A stretch of DNA of 64,000 bases, taken from assembly GCF_007997285.1 (NCBI RefSeq), contig NZ_VORX01000004.1, positions 186,001 to 250,000 on the forward strand, given 5' to 3'. Below the pieces are notes generated by a model. The model worked only from the letters and a program-made list of their open reading frames with translations, was not told the DNA's origin and did no database searches. A program made the translations under genes and the position numbers. This document shows, in pieces, positions 1 through 10,026 of the stretch. Within the stretch, counting starts at the first letter, position 1. Each line of letters starts with the position of its first letter. Source of the DNA: Gelidibacter salicanalis (lineage in GTDB: Bacteria; Bacteroidota; Bacteroidia; Flavobacteriales; Flavobacteriaceae).

Positions 1-36
1 ATCATCAGATTCCAAATCTTCAGGTGTCAAGTAGCG

Positions 37-1692
37 CTATTTCTTTTGCCATAGTTTCAATGTGTTGATCAAGCCATTGGTAGAGGCATCGTGAGATGTC
101 ACTTTACTGTCAGTCTTCAATTCTGGCAATACTTTTTTTGCCAATTGCTTCCCGAGCTCGACACCCCATTGGTCAAAGCTGAAAATATTCCAAATAACGC
201 CCTGCACAAATATTTTATGTTCATAAAGGGCTATGAGAGCACCTAATGAAAAGGGGTTTATTTCTTTGATTAAGAAGGAATTGGTTGGCTTATTCCCCGA
301 AAACACCTTAAAAGGAACCAATTGATTTTGTTGTGTTTCATCCATCGTTCCCGCTTTCAGTTCAGCGCTTACTTGGTCGGCATTTTTGCCGTTCATTAGC
401 GCTTCCGTTTGGGCGAAAAAATTAGAAACTAATATAGTATGGTGTTCCCCAATTGGGTTGTGGCTAATGGCGGGCGCAATAAAATCGCAAGGAATTATAT
501 GCGTCCCTTGGTGGATTAATTGGTAAAAGGCGTGTTGGCCGTTTGTTCCTGGTTCGCCCCAAACAACAGGGCCTGTGCTATAGGAGACGTCGTTTCCGTT
601 ACGATCCGTATGTTTGCCGTTACTTTCCATATTTCCCTGTTGGAAATATGCTGGGAAACGGTGCATATATTGATCATAAGGTAAAATAGCTTCTGTTTCA
701 GATCCAAAAAAATTAGTGTACCAAATGCCGATAAGTGCCATAAGCACAGGAATATTTTCTTTGAAATCGGCCGTTCTAAAATGATGATCGCTAGATTCTG
801 CCCCTTTCAGCAGTTTTTCAAAATTGTCATAACCAATGGTCAGTGCGATCGAAAGTCCGATACTACTCCAAAGACTGTAACGTCCGCCTACCCAATCCCA
901 AAACTCAAACATGTTTTCTGGTGCTATTCCGAATGCTTTTACGCCTTCTACATTGGTCGATAAGGCTACGAAATGTTTGGCCACTAATTTTTCGTCTTTA
1001 GCCGACTTCAGAAACCATTCTCTTGCCGTGTGCGCATTGGTCATCGTTTCTTGAGTCGTAAAGGTTTTAGAAGCAATGGTGAACAGCGTTTCCTCTGGAT
1101 TCAAATTTTTGAGGGTTTCCACAATTTGAGTGCCATCTACATTAGAGATGAAATGTGCTTTGATGCCCTCTATCCAATAGGGTTTTAGGGCTTCAGTGAC
1201 CATAACGGGACCTAAATCACTTCCGCCAATGCCGATGTTTACAATAGTTGTAATGTTTTTACCGCTGTAACCTTTCCATTCGCCATTGTGGATTTTCTGG
1301 CAAAACGCTTTCATTTTCTGTCGGGTGGCTCTAATTTCGGGCAAAATGTCTGCGCCATCTACCGTTATCGGTTGTTCTGAAAAGCTTCTTAACGCCGTAT
1401 GCATAACCGCTCGGTCTTCGGTTTGGTTAATCTTTTCTCCAGAAAACATGGCTGCGATAGCTTCATTTAGCTTGCAGTCATGGGTGAGTTGCAATAAGTT
1501 TTTTAAGGTTTTTTCGGTGATGATGTTTTTGGAATAGTCAAAAAGAAGGTCTTCCAAAAGGAGGGACATCTTATCAAACCGTTTTGGGTCTTGCTCGAAA
1601 AGATCTTTCATTTGAACGCTCGCCATTTCTGTTTGATGCGCAACTAATGTCTTCCAAGCGTTGGTTTCTGTGGGATTGATTTTTGGGAACAT
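37..1692 (-). CDS. pgi: Glucose-6-phosphate isomerase
   Basis: Cytoplasmic enzyme interconverting glucose-6-phosphate and fructose-6-phosphate. The 551-residue product is full length for the eukaryote-like/E. coli-type PGI family. Both family signatures are visible: [13 protein letters not shown] in the middle and [14 protein letters not shown] near the C-terminus; the [12 protein letters not shown] segment belongs to the active-site region. The ATG start is followed at once by a normal PGI N-terminus ([11 protein letters not shown]). It is the last gene of the pentose phosphate block, 87 bp after pgl, with a palindromic hairpin in that gap. Here it closes the cycle by returning fructose-6-phosphate, made by tkt and tal, to glucose-6-phosphate for zwf. 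Nothing in it looks damaged. Confidence 0.97.
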   Translation of the reverse strand: MFPKINPTETNAWKTLVAHQTEMASVQMKDLFEQDPKRFDKMSLLLEDLLFDYSKNIITEKTLKNLLQLTHDCKLNEAIAAMFSGEKINQTEDRAVMHTALRSFSEQPITVDGADILPEIRATRQKMKAFCQKIHNGEWKGYSGKNITTIVNIGIGGSDLGPVMVTEALKPYWIEGIKAHFISNVDGTQIVETLKNLNPEETLFTIASKTFTTQETMTNAHTAREWFLKSAKDEKLVAKHFVALSTNVEGVKAFGIAPENMFEFWDWVGGRYSLWSSIGLSIALTIGYDNFEKLLKGAESSDHHFRTADFKENIPVLMALIGIWYTNFFGSETEAILPYDQYMHRFPAYFQQGNMESNGKHTDRNGNDVSYSTGPVVWGEPGTNGQHAFYQLIHQGTHIIPCDFIAPAISHNPIGEHHTILVSNFFAQTEALMNGKNADQVSAELKAGTMDETQQNQLVPFKVFSGNKPTNSFLIKEINPFSLGALIALYEHKIFVQGVIWNIFSFDQWGVELGKQLAKKVLPELKTDSKVTSHDASTNGLINTLKLWQKK

Positions 1693-1747
1693 AATCTTGA
1701 TATTTAAGTATTACTTCTGTTTTTGATTTTTGTAGATGTTGCACACA

Positions 1748-1774
1748 CCTCATAGGTTTTTAAAACCTGTGAGG
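1748..1774. repeat. Palindromic hairpin between pgl and pgi
   Basis: Imperfect inverted repeat: CCTCA-T-AGGTTTT, T, then AAAACCT-G-TGAGG. The arms pair over 12 bp, with one T:G bulge pair interrupting them. Hairpins of this composition are a common dispersed palindrome in Bacteroidota intergenic DNA. It could also fold in the pgl-pgi message and modulate pgi expression, but it has no convincing U-tract. Confidence 0.6.
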
Positions 1775-1779
1775 CCTCC

Positions 1780-2502
1780 TTACAACTTTGAAGCCGCCGC
1801 CGTATCTAAATACCATATGACTTTATGGTCATCAGAATTGATCAATTTGGCCGGATACAGCGCTACTGAACCTGATTTATCTTCTAAGATCTGAAACACG
1901 GCGTCGGATTTGTCTTTTCCAAAAACCAAAAAGGCAATGTTTTTGGCTTGATTGATTAGTGGAGCAGTCATCGTAATGCGGTACATGTCCACTTCTTCTA
2001 CAAACACGGCTCTAATAGTAGCCTCGGTTTCGTTCAACACCTCAGTATTTGGAAATAGTGATGCGGTATGCGCATTACCACCGATACCTAAAAGCAGAAA
2101 ATCGAATTCCACCGGTGTGTTTTGAAAATGTGTAGCAATAGTTTTTGCATACTTTTGAGCGGCTTGTTCAGGAGACCCAGTGGTGTCCATTTTAAAAATA
2201 TTCGATTTTGAAATTTTCAATGGCTCGAATAAAGCCTTTTTTGCCATGAGCGAGTTTCTTTGCGAATGGCCTTTCGGAACGAAACGTTCATCCCCAAAGA
2301 AAAAATAAGTGTTCTCCCAATCAATTTGATTTTTATACGGATCTGTAGTCAGTACTTTATAAAGTTTTCGTGGTGAACTGCCACCTGATAAAACAAAATT
2401 AAACCGTCCGCGAGTGGAGATGGCTTCTTTGGCTACATCACATATTGTTTGGGCCAAAGCCGCTATTAAATCATTCGTGTTGTCGTAAATTTTAATAGTC
2501 AT
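1780..2502 (-). CDS. pgl: 6-phosphogluconolactonase
   Basis: Hydrolyses 6-phosphogluconolactone to 6-phosphogluconate, the second step of the oxidative pentose phosphate pathway. The 240-residue length fits the bacterial Pgl (glucosamine-6-phosphate isomerase/6PGL) family. Visible motifs are the phosphate-binding LSGGSSPRKLY near residue 40, FFGDERFVP near 69 and LLGIGGNAHTASLFPNT near 137. In most relatives the last motif reads DGHTASLFP; here the residues before the catalytic His are Asn-Ala rather than Asp-Gly, a small oddity in an otherwise normal protein. The ATG lies 2 bp after the zwf stop, so the two genes are almost certainly co-transcribed and translationally coupled. Confidence 0.93.
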   Translation of the reverse strand: MTIKIYDNTNDLIAALAQTICDVAKEAISTRGRFNFVLSGGSSPRKLYKVLTTDPYKNQIDWENTYFFFGDERFVPKGHSQRNSLMAKKALFEPLKISKSNIFKMDTTGSPEQAAQKYAKTIATHFQNTPVEFDFLLLGIGGNAHTASLFPNTEVLNETEATIRAVFVEEVDMYRITMTAPLINQAKNIAFLVFGKDKSDAVFQILEDKSGSVALYPAKLINSDDHKVIWYLDTAAASKL

Positions 2503-2504
2503 AA

Positions 2505-4025
2505 TTAGTCTTTTTTGTTTTTTTCTGGAAGGTTAAACCAATGGTAACCATCTTTTGCGATGAGGGCTTCTGCATTTTGTGGCCCCCAAGAATCGGCCGT
2601 ATAATTTGGAAAACCAGAATTGGTGTTTTTCTCCCAATAGTTAAGGATTGGCATAATAAGTTCCCAAGCAGCTTCTACTTGGTCTGCCCGCATAAATAAC
2701 GTTTGATCTCCAGTAATGGCGTCGAGTAGGAGGGTTTCATAAGCTTCTGGCGAATCTGATGTTTTACTTTTAGAATAATCAAAGGCAATATCTACCGTAT
2801 TTAAAACCATTTCCAGTCCTGGTTTTTTGTTTTGAAGCTGGAATCTGATCGACATATCGGGCTGGATGCTGATGACCAAACGGTTCTGTTTTGGCACTCC
2901 AGAATCTTCAGAAGTAAAAATGTTGTGCGGGATTTCTTTAAATTGTATCGTTATGATCGAGGCTTTTTTAAAGAGTCGTTTTCCTGTCCGCAAATAGAAA
3001 GGTACCCCTTGCCAACGCCAGTTATCGACATAAAGTTTTAATGCAGCATAGGTGTCTGTGTTGGAATCAGCAGCTACGTTTTTCTCTTCCCGATACCCTA
3101 AAACTTCTTTTCCTTCTATCCATCCCGAGCTATACTGTCCGCGGGCTGAAACCGATTCAATTTTGCCCGTTTCAATTTTCCGCATGGCTTTAAGTACATC
3201 CACTTTCCTATCGCGTACCTCATCAGCTTCAAAGTTTATAGGGGGTTCCATGGCAATAATGCAAAGCAGTTGCATCAGATGGTTTTGAATCATATCGCGC
3301 ATCACGCCCGCACGATCAAAATATTTTCCGCGACTGCCCACACCAAGTTGTTCTGTTACTGAAATTTGTATATGTTCCACATGGTTCCGATTCCAAAGTG
3401 GCTCCATAATCGCATTAGCAAAACGGAAAGCCATGATGTTCTGAACGACTTCCTTACCCAGATAATGGTCGATACGGTAAATCTGGGTCTCATCAAAAAT
3501 ACTGAGTAATTTGTTGTTCAGTTCTTTGGCCGATTCCAGATCACTTCCAAAAGGTTTTTCTATGATAATACGGGTCGTCTTCGGATCGTTTTCAAGCTTG
3601 CTTTTGGCAATATTTTCTGCAATTGTAGAGAAAAAATGTGGTGCCACAGCGCAATAATAAATTATGGAAGGCGTGTGTTTCCATTCCTTTTTGTAGTTTT
3701 CAATAACGCTGCTAAATGTCTTGAAAGTTGAAGAATCGTTCAAATCAGCGCTTAAAAAACTAATATGAGATGAGAATTTATCCCAGTCTTCTTTCTTGGC
3801 TTTGCCGTTTCGGGAAAATTGATTCACAGCCGCTAAAAGTTCACCTTTATATTTAGTATTGGTTAATTTGGTGGAAGAACTGCCTACGATTGCAAAGTTT
3901 TTTGGCAACCACCCATCAAGAAAAAGATTGAAGAGCGCGGGCATTATTTTCCTTTTGGTCAGATCTCCTGTTCCTCCAAAAATGATAAAAATTGTAAACT
4001 GAACATTCTTATTCTCTTTTGCCAT
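2505..4025 (-). CDS. zwf: Glucose-6-phosphate 1-dehydrogenase
   Basis: NAD(P)+-dependent oxidation of glucose-6-phosphate to 6-phosphogluconolactone, entry to the oxidative pentose phosphate pathway. 506 residues, full length. The N-terminal Rossmann motif is GGTGDLTKRKIMPALF (the usual GASGDL with Gly-Thr in place of Ala-Ser). The active-site signature RIDHYLGKEVVQNI is intact, and EKPFG (substrate Lys region) is present. It lies 24 bp downstream of gnd and 2 bp upstream of pgl. The order gnd-zwf-pgl is a recurrent Bacteroidota arrangement, which supports one transcript. Confidence 0.97.
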   Translation of the reverse strand: MAKENKNVQFTIFIIFGGTGDLTKRKIMPALFNLFLDGWLPKNFAIVGSSSTKLTNTKYKGELLAAVNQFSRNGKAKKEDWDKFSSHISFLSADLNDSSTFKTFSSVIENYKKEWKHTPSIIYYCAVAPHFFSTIAENIAKSKLENDPKTTRIIIEKPFGSDLESAKELNNKLLSIFDETQIYRIDHYLGKEVVQNIMAFRFANAIMEPLWNRNHVEHIQISVTEQLGVGSRGKYFDRAGVMRDMIQNHLMQLLCIIAMEPPINFEADEVRDRKVDVLKAMRKIETGKIESVSARGQYSSGWIEGKEVLGYREEKNVAADSNTDTYAALKLYVDNWRWQGVPFYLRTGKRLFKKASIITIQFKEIPHNIFTSEDSGVPKQNRLVISIQPDMSIRFQLQNKKPGLEMVLNTVDIAFDYSKSKTSDSPEAYETLLLDAITGDQTLFMRADQVEAAWELIMPILNYWEKNTNSGFPNYTADSWGPQNAEALIAKDGYHWFNLPEKNKKD

Positions 4026-4049
4026 GATGTTTTATTTAAAATATTCTAA

Positions 4050-5471
4050 TTAATTACCTGCTTCCCATTCGGTGTGAAAGCTGCCTTCTTTTCCTTTAAG
4101 CTCATAGGTATGCGACCCAAAATAATCGCGTTGGGCTTGGATGAGATTTGCTGGCATTTCGTCATTTCTGAAATTGTCAAAATAGCCCAGAGCTGCGGAG
4201 AAAGCTGGTACAGCAATTCCTTTTAGGGCACAGTCTGAAACGATGTTTCGAATGCCGGCTATGCTGTTCTCGAGATGTAGGTGAATAGTACGGTTTAAAA
4301 ACAAGTGTTTCAATTCTGAATCGGTTGTATAGGCCGCATAGATGTCTTCCAAAAATTCTGAACGAATGATACAGCCACCGCGCCAAATTTTTGCTATGAC
4401 ATCGAGATTGAGCTTATAGTCATACTCTTCATTCGCACGGTAGAGGAGATGCATCCCTTGGGCGTAAGCTGAAACCATACTGAAATAAAATGCTTGCTCC
4501 AGTTTAGCGATCTGTTTATTTGAATTTTGAGAGTGTATATTTTCTGCATCTGGATACATTGTGGACGCTTTGATTCGCAAATCTTTGTACTTAGAAAGAT
4601 CGCGCATAGATACGGCGATGTCAATTAAAGGGATGGGAAGGTTGAGATCCATGGCAGCTTGTGAGGTCCACTTGCCCGTGCCTTTGGATTTTGCTTCGTC
4701 TTTAATGTCATCAAGTAAGAGGTGGTCTGAACCGGTTTCTTTATAGGCAAGGATATCGCTGGTAATTTCTAATAAATAAGATTGCAGTCGGCCTTCATTC
4801 CATGTTTTGAAAACAGAATGTATGGCGTCATCATGCAAATGTAATCCGTTTTTTAGTACTTCGTAAGTTTCAGCAATCAATTGCATTAATGCATACTCGA
4901 TGCCGTTGTGAACCATTTTTACAAAATGTCCGGCAGACCGGTTGCCCATAAAGGCTACTGTAGGGTCTCCGTTTACCTGGGCTGCGATTTTTGTCAGGAT
5001 AGGTTCTACAGCCTCGTAAGCTTTTTTATCACCCCCTGGCATCATACTTGGGCCTCGTCGTGCACCTTCTTCACCGCCTGATACGCCCATGCCGATAAAA
5101 TGGTATCCCTTGCTCTCTAAATCCAAATACCGCCGATCAGTATCTAAAAAATGTGAATTGCCACCATCAATAATGATGTCTCCTTGATCCAGAAATGGGA
5201 GTAATTCTTCAATAACACTATCAACTATTTTACCCGCCGGAACCAAAAGCATCACAATTTTTGGTGTAGACAAGCTGTTCGTAAAAGCGCTCATATCTGT
5301 AAATCCTTGAATGGATTCAGGATTTATAGTGTTAAGCGCGCTTACTTTCTCAGCGCTAATATCGTAACCAGCGCACGCGTAACCATGGTCAGCAATATTT
5401 TGTAATAAATTGGAACCCATGGTGCCGAGTCCGATCATGCCGAAAGTGTTTTTTTTAGGTGCTTTAATCAT
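4050..5471 (-). CDS. gnd: 6-phosphogluconate dehydrogenase, decarboxylating
   Basis: Converts 6-phosphogluconate to ribulose-5-phosphate, CO2 and NADPH. 473 residues matches the long, homodimeric Gnd class. Evidence: N-terminal nucleotide-binding GLGTMGSNLLQNIADHG; the IIDGGNSHFLDTDRR segment; GMGVSGGEEGARRGPSMMPGG; and the catalytic Lys in HFVKMVHNGIEY. The C-terminal all-helical domain is complete. It is separated by 180 bp from the upstream HAD gene, a gap that holds two palindromes, so gnd-zwf-pgl-pgi may be its own transcription unit. Confidence 0.97.
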   Translation of the reverse strand: MIKAPKKNTFGMIGLGTMGSNLLQNIADHGYACAGYDISAEKVSALNTINPESIQGFTDMSAFTNSLSTPKIVMLLVPAGKIVDSVIEELLPFLDQGDIIIDGGNSHFLDTDRRYLDLESKGYHFIGMGVSGGEEGARRGPSMMPGGDKKAYEAVEPILTKIAAQVNGDPTVAFMGNRSAGHFVKMVHNGIEYALMQLIAETYEVLKNGLHLHDDAIHSVFKTWNEGRLQSYLLEITSDILAYKETGSDHLLLDDIKDEAKSKGTGKWTSQAAMDLNLPIPLIDIAVSMRDLSKYKDLRIKASTMYPDAENIHSQNSNKQIAKLEQAFYFSMVSAYAQGMHLLYRANEEYDYKLNLDVIAKIWRGGCIIRSEFLEDIYAAYTTDSELKHLFLNRTIHLHLENSIAGIRNIVSDCALKGIAVPAFSAALGYFDNFRNDEMPANLIQAQRDYFGSHTYELKGKEGSFHTEWEAGN

Positions 5472-5547
5472 TAGTATGTTTTTAAATTAATGAAACTCAA
5501 TTTTTAAAAGTTGCGAAGCAATGAATTAAAAATTGTTAGTTGAACTA

Positions 5548-5607
5548 ATCCCGCTTTCTCTCGGGATCCTTGGGTTTTATTCCCCGACGCTCTACGCCGA
5601 AATAAAA
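5548..5607. repeat. Two palindromic hairpins upstream of gnd
   Basis: First hairpin: ATCCCG (5548-5553) and CGGGAT (5562-5567) with an 8-nt loop, of the TCCCGA/TCGGGA type common in Bacteroidota. Second: TTTTATT (5575-5581) pairs with AATAAAA (5601-5607) around a GC-richer, partly complementary core. They sit in the 180-bp gap between the HAD gene (upstream in transcription) and gnd, so either could end the upstream transcript. Repeat insertion is equally likely. Confidence 0.55.
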
Positions 5608-5651
5608 AAGGAACTTCTACTTAATACCTGGTACCCTTGGGTTGAGGTTGT

Positions 5652-6272
5652 TCATTTCTCAAGAATATACCTTGTATTTTCAAAGTTTTCATGACGAATA
5701 CCTTGGATGCCTAATTTTTTTGCAGCATCCACCAGCATGGGTCTATCATCAAAGTAAATACATTCCTGGGGATAAACTTGAGTTATTTTTAGCGCAGTTT
5801 CATAAATACGCGGATCCGGCTTTCTACAACGAAGATAACATGATGAGAAATATCCGTCAAACACCTCGTTAAGTTTAAATTTTGCGATGCGGTAGTTGTT
5901 GATCTCTAAACTTTCGTTATTAAGGGCGAAAACAGGCAGGCGGGTAGTCTTTTTCCATGATTTTAACCACGACAGCATTTCGGGCAGTTCTACGGATTGT
6001 TCGTATATAAATTGCTTCACGTCCGCTTTAGTAAACTTGCGCGATTGGTTAAAGAGCACTGTATCGAGGTAATCATCTAAAGAAACACTCCCAATTTCAA
6101 AAACATTGTAAATGAAATGGTGTAAGAGGTCCATTTCTTCATAGTCAAATCCAAAGATTTTTGATGCCTTTTTACGCGATTCATGTCCCCAACCGTTGGT
6201 GAGCAAGACGCCCCCAATATCCAGGAACACTACTTTAATTTTAGAGGTTTGAAAACCGATTATTGCGCTCAT
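5652..6272 (-). CDS. HAD-superfamily hydrolase (YihX-like phosphatase)
   Basis: 206-residue haloacid-dehalogenase-type phosphatase. The nucleophile motif is VVFLDIGGVLLTNGWG, with the second Asp of DxD replaced by Gly as is normal in the DxGGV subgroup. Motif II/III residues lie in FALNNES and a later Lys-Pro-Asp (RKPDPRIYE). Motif IV is YFDDRPMLVDAAKKLG. This matches the YihX/epoxide-hydrolase-N-like HAD-IA group, whose E. coli member removes phosphate from alpha-glucose-1-phosphate. The start overlaps the tal stop by the 4-bp ATGA arrangement, so it is translated with tal. The substrate is probably a sugar phosphate, judging from the company, but it cannot be read from sequence. Confidence 0.85.
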   Translation of the reverse strand: MSAIIGFQTSKIKVVFLDIGGVLLTNGWGHESRKKASKIFGFDYEEMDLLHHFIYNVFEIGSVSLDDYLDTVLFNQSRKFTKADVKQFIYEQSVELPEMLSWLKSWKKTTRLPVFALNNESLEINNYRIAKFKLNEVFDGYFSSCYLRCRKPDPRIYETALKITQVYPQECIYFDDRPMLVDAAKKLGIQGIRHENFENTRYILEK

Positions 6273-7366
6273 TTTTTCTTGCGTTTTTGATCGGCGATAC
6301 TTTTTATTAAATTCTCGAATGCTTTGTTGAATTTACTGATGCCTTCGTTTTCTAACTTTTGGGTAATTGTATCGATATCAATCCCTAAATTTTTAAGCTC
6401 GTCCATAGTGGCATTTGTGGCTTTTAGATCATTGGTTATCGTATCTGCTGCCGTGCCGTGATCGCGAAAAGCATCTATGGTTTCCATCGGAAGAGTATTA
6501 ATGGTGTCTTTACCAATTAAAGCTTCTACATATTTGACATCACTGAAGGACGGATCTTTGGCGCTGGTACTTGCCCAAAGCACCCGTTGGCGTTGTGCTC
6601 CTTTGGCTTCAAGGGCTTTAAAACGATCACTTGCCACCATATCAAGATAAATTTGATATGCTAGTTTTGCTGAAGCGATAGCGATTTCGCCCACCAGATG
6701 ATCAGCACCTTTTTCCTTTAGTATCGGATCGACCATCACATCAATACGGCTTAAAAAGAAGCTGGCTACTGACGCGACGTCCTTTATGGAATGGCCTTCT
6801 TTGAGCCGATCTTCAAGGCCGCCCATAAATGCTTCGGTGATTTCGCGATATCGCGGCAGCCCGAAGAGAAGCGTGACGTTAATGTTGATACCCTCGCGTA
6901 GACATTCGCGTATGGCAGGTAGACCTTGTGTTGTTCCCGGAATTTTTATCATGACGTTTTTTCGATTGACCTTTTGCCATAGCTCGCGCGCTTGTTCAAT
7001 AGTACCGTCAGTATCTTGGGCCAAATAAGGCGATACCTCTATACTTACGAAGCCATCTTTGCCTTCCGTTTGATCAAACACAGGTCTAAAAAGATCTGCT
7101 GCTCTTTGAATATCAGCAATAGCCATCTCAAAAAATAGGGCAACATTGGTATCTATTGTTTCTGAGAGTTTTATAATGTCATCGTCATAATCATCGCTAC
7201 CGCTAATCGCTTTTTCGAAAATGGAAGGGTTAGAGGTAAGTCCGCGCAAGTCATCATCCGCTATTAAACTTTGCAATTTACCGGAGTCCATAATGTCACG
7301 ATCGAGTAAATCGAGCCAGATACTCTGTCCGTGTTCTTGTAATTTATTAAGTGGATTCATGGTCAT
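6269..7366 (-). CDS. tal: Transaldolase
   Basis: Moves a dihydroxyacetone unit between sedoheptulose-7-phosphate and glyceraldehyde-3-phosphate in the non-oxidative pentose phosphate pathway. 365 residues: longer than E. coli TalB (about 317) and typical of the longer transaldolase subfamily that is also found fused to PGI in some bacteria. Diagnostic segments are DLRGLTSNPSIFEKAI, FVSIEVSPYLAQDT, and the Schiff-base Lys in NVMIKIPGTTQGLPAI. The lysine-rich C-terminus (DQKRKKK) ends on the ATGA overlap with the HAD gene. rpiB lies 38 bp upstream. Confidence 0.95.
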   Translation of the reverse strand: MTMNPLNKLQEHGQSIWLDLLDRDIMDSGKLQSLIADDDLRGLTSNPSIFEKAISGSDDYDDDIIKLSETIDTNVALFFEMAIADIQRAADLFRPVFDQTEGKDGFVSIEVSPYLAQDTDGTIEQARELWQKVNRKNVMIKIPGTTQGLPAIRECLREGININVTLLFGLPRYREITEAFMGGLEDRLKEGHSIKDVASVASFFLSRIDVMVDPILKEKGADHLVGEIAIASAKLAYQIYLDMVASDRFKALEAKGAQRQRVLWASTSAKDPSFSDVKYVEALIGKDTINTLPMETIDAFRDHGTAADTITNDLKATNATMDELKNLGIDIDTITQKLENEGISKFNKAFENLIKSIADQKRKKK

Positions 7367-7404
7367 TAGATTTTAATTATTGAAAGCTTTAGCTTCCTAT
7401 TAGA

Positions 7405-7869
7405 TTATTTATGTTCCAATTTTTGAATTTTTTGCAATCGCCTCACGTGTCTTTCTGCGCCTATAAATTTGGCATTTAAAAACGCAAGAACAAGTTCTTC
7501 TGCACTGGCAGATCCTGTAATCCGGCCCCCAAGGCAAATCAGGTTCATATTATCATCTTCCACACCCTGATGTGCAGAAAAGTGTTCTGTAATCAAGGCC
7601 GCTCTCACTCCTAAAACTTTATTGGCGGCAATACAAGCGCCGACGCCGCTTCCACATATGGCAATGCCCCGAAAAACTTCTCCAACCGCAACTGCTTTTG
7701 CTAATGGAATGACGACGTCCGGATAATCATCAGTGCTGTCCAATATATTTGCACCAAAATCGACGGACCGGAATTGGTTTTGAATCAAAAAGGGTTTTAT
7801 CTTTTCTTTGAGTTCAAAACCACCGTGATCGGCACAGATTCCTATTCTTTTAACTGATTCTTTTGGCAT
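7405..7869 (-). CDS. rpiB: Ribose-5-phosphate isomerase B
   Basis: Interconverts ribose-5-phosphate and ribulose-5-phosphate. 154 residues, RpiB/LacAB family. The N-terminal RIGICADHGGFELKEKI and the active-site CGSGVGACIAANKV (with the catalytic Cys) are intact, as is the DDNMNLICLGGRI segment. No rpiA is seen in the window, so this gene supplies the pentose-phosphate isomerase step of the cluster. It sits 130 bp downstream of tkt and 38 bp upstream of tal. Confidence 0.95.
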   Translation of the reverse strand: MPKESVKRIGICADHGGFELKEKIKPFLIQNQFRSVDFGANILDSTDDYPDVVIPLAKAVAVGEVFRGIAICGSGVGACIAANKVLGVRAALITEHFSAHQGVEDDNMNLICLGGRITGSASAEELVLAFLNAKFIGAERHVRRLQKIQKLEHK

Positions 7870-7999
7870 TGGATGTTCGTTTTAACTTTTTTACTGTAGT
7901 GTGCTAGGCCGGGACTTCAAAATCTCGAAACTCATATATTTTTCACCTCAACAGAGCTCTATTTTATATTATCCATCAATTGTAATGGTTGTTTTAGTT

Positions 8000-10003
8000 T
8001 TAATGAGAAAGCAAAGCTTTTGCTCGTTTTACGACATTTTGTACAGAAAACCCATACGCTTTCATGAGGTCATCTCCAGGTGCCGATTCGCCAAATCTGT
8101 CAATACCGATGACATCTCCATCGTCGGTGGTGTATTTTAGCCATCCTACTGGAGAGCCGGCTTCTACTGCCAATCGTTTTCGGACGTTTTTTGGTAACAC
8201 CTTTTCGCGATAGGAAACATTTTGGCTATCAAACAAACTCCAGGAAGGCATACTTACCACACGTGCTTGAATGTGGCTTTTTTTCAATTCGGTTTGTGCG
8301 TCCAAGATCAAATGAACTTCAAAACCGCTGGCCATCAATATAATTTCTGGAACGTTCTCTGAATCCGATAAAATATAAGCACCTTTCTCTAAATTTTTTG
8401 CAGGGGCATAGTTGTTTTGATCGAGGATGGGAACGCCTTGTCGGGTTAACACAATGGCCACTGGTCCTTGGGTATGATTGATGGCTGTACGCCAGGCCTG
8501 TGCAGTTTCATTGGCATCTGCGGGACGGATGACGGTCATGTTCGGTACTGTTCTGAGGCCGATCAATTGTTCAACGGGTTGGTGGGTGGTGCCGTCCTCG
8601 CCTAGACCAATACTATCGTGGGTAAACACCATAATAGGTCGGATTTTCATAATGGCCGCCAATCGTAAGGGTGGACGCATATAATCAGAAAATATTAAAA
8701 ATGTGGCTCCGTAGGGGATGAGGTAATTACTGAGTGCCATCCCGTTGAGTATGGCGCCCATAGCGTGTTCGCGAATGCCAAAATGGAAGTTTCGACCTTC
8801 AGGGTGTTTTGCCGAAAAGGAGGGGTAGGCATTCAGGTAGGTGTCGGTAGACGGCGCTAAATCGGCTGAACCTCCAATCAACTGCGGTAAATAGGTTGCG
8901 ATGGCATTCAGGGTTTTGCCGGAAGCTTTTCGTGTGGCCATTTTGTCGCCCGGGGTAAACGTTGGAAGTTTGGTTTCCCAATCATCAGGTAATTTTCCCG
9001 CACTGATGGTTTCATATTCCTGAGCAAGTTCTGGGTATTGTTTTTTGTAATTTTTATAAAGTGCGTTCCACTCTTTTTCATTTTCTGCGGAAGCCTTTGC
9101 CGCTTTATGGTAATAGTCCAAAACAGCAACTGGGATACTGAAATTTTTGTCCGGATCGAAGCCGAAATGTTCCTTGACCAAGCGTACTTCATCAGCGCCC
9201 AAAGGCGATCCGTGGGCCTCTGCAGTACCGTGTTTATTGGGGCTTCCATAACCAATAATACTGTGAACAATGATCAGCGAAGGGCGATAGGTGTCTTCTT
9301 GGGCATTTTTCGTTGCTTTAGAAATCGCTTCCAAATTATTGATGTCTGGAACGATTTGAACATGCCAACCATAAGCTTCAAAGCGTTTTGCCACATCTTC
9401 ATCAAAAGTCAAATCTGTATCACCTTCGATGGTAATGTGGTTGCTGTCGTAGAAGTAAATCATATTGCCCAATCCGAGATGCCCAGCGAGGGACGCAGCT
9501 TCTGCCGAAACACCTTCCATGATATCGCCGTCACTGCAAATGGCATAAATTTTATAATCAAATATGTTGAAGTCAGCCTGATTGTAACGCGCCGCCATAT
9601 ATTTTTCCGCAATGGCCATGCCCACGCCATTGGCAAATCCTTGGCCTAAAGGGCCGGTGGTGACTTCAATACCTGGGGTCAGACCATATTCAGGATGGCC
9701 GGCGGTAATACTGTGCAACTGTCTGAAATTTTTAAGGTCTTTAAGAGTGATGTCATACCCGGTTAAGAACAGATAGCTGTACTGTAACATACAAGCATGC
9801 CCGCAGGAAAGGATAAATCGATCGCGGTTTGCCCAATCAGGGTTTTTGGGATTGTAGTGCAACATCTCTGACCATAACACATGACCTAGTGGCGCCAGTG
9901 CCATAGGCGTACCAGGATGCCCCGAATTTGCGTTTTGAACCGCATCTACCGAGAGTACGCGAACTGTATCAATACATTTTTGAATTATATTTTTAGTTTT
10001 CAT
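8000..10003 (-). CDS. tkt: Transketolase
   Basis: Thiamine-diphosphate enzyme transferring two-carbon units among xylulose-5-, ribose-5- and erythrose-4-phosphate. The 667 residues are full length for a one-chain bacterial transketolase. Motifs in order: NSGHPGTPMALAPLGHVLW; TTGPLGQGFANGVGMA; the ThDP-binding GDGDIMEG...N near residue 155; and the pyrimidine-domain DSIGLGEDGTTHQPVE near residue 465. The C-terminal domain is complete. fba ends 23 bp upstream, so the two are probably one transcript. Confidence 0.97.
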   Translation of the reverse strand: MKTKNIIQKCIDTVRVLSVDAVQNANSGHPGTPMALAPLGHVLWSEMLHYNPKNPDWANRDRFILSCGHACMLQYSYLFLTGYDITLKDLKNFRQLHSITAGHPEYGLTPGIEVTTGPLGQGFANGVGMAIAEKYMAARYNQADFNIFDYKIYAICSDGDIMEGVSAEAASLAGHLGLGNMIYFYDSNHITIEGDTDLTFDEDVAKRFEAYGWHVQIVPDINNLEAISKATKNAQEDTYRPSLIIVHSIIGYGSPNKHGTAEAHGSPLGADEVRLVKEHFGFDPDKNFSIPVAVLDYYHKAAKASAENEKEWNALYKNYKKQYPELAQEYETISAGKLPDDWETKLPTFTPGDKMATRKASGKTLNAIATYLPQLIGGSADLAPSTDTYLNAYPSFSAKHPEGRNFHFGIREHAMGAILNGMALSNYLIPYGATFLIFSDYMRPPLRLAAIMKIRPIMVFTHDSIGLGEDGTTHQPVEQLIGLRTVPNMTVIRPADANETAQAWRTAINHTQGPVAIVLTRQGVPILDQNNYAPAKNLEKGAYILSDSENVPEIILMASGFEVHLILDAQTELKKSHIQARVVSMPSWSLFDSQNVSYREKVLPKNVRKRLAVEAGSPVGWLKYTTDDGDVIGIDRFGESAPGDDLMKAYGFSVQNVVKRAKALLSH

Positions 10004-10026
10004 GTTTTCACATATAATTACAGGGC

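Noticed and set aside
9038-9649. 203-codon plus-strand frame inside tkt
   Set aside because: It is antisense to conserved transketolase motifs, including the ThDP-binding site; the strong tkt coding signal explains it.
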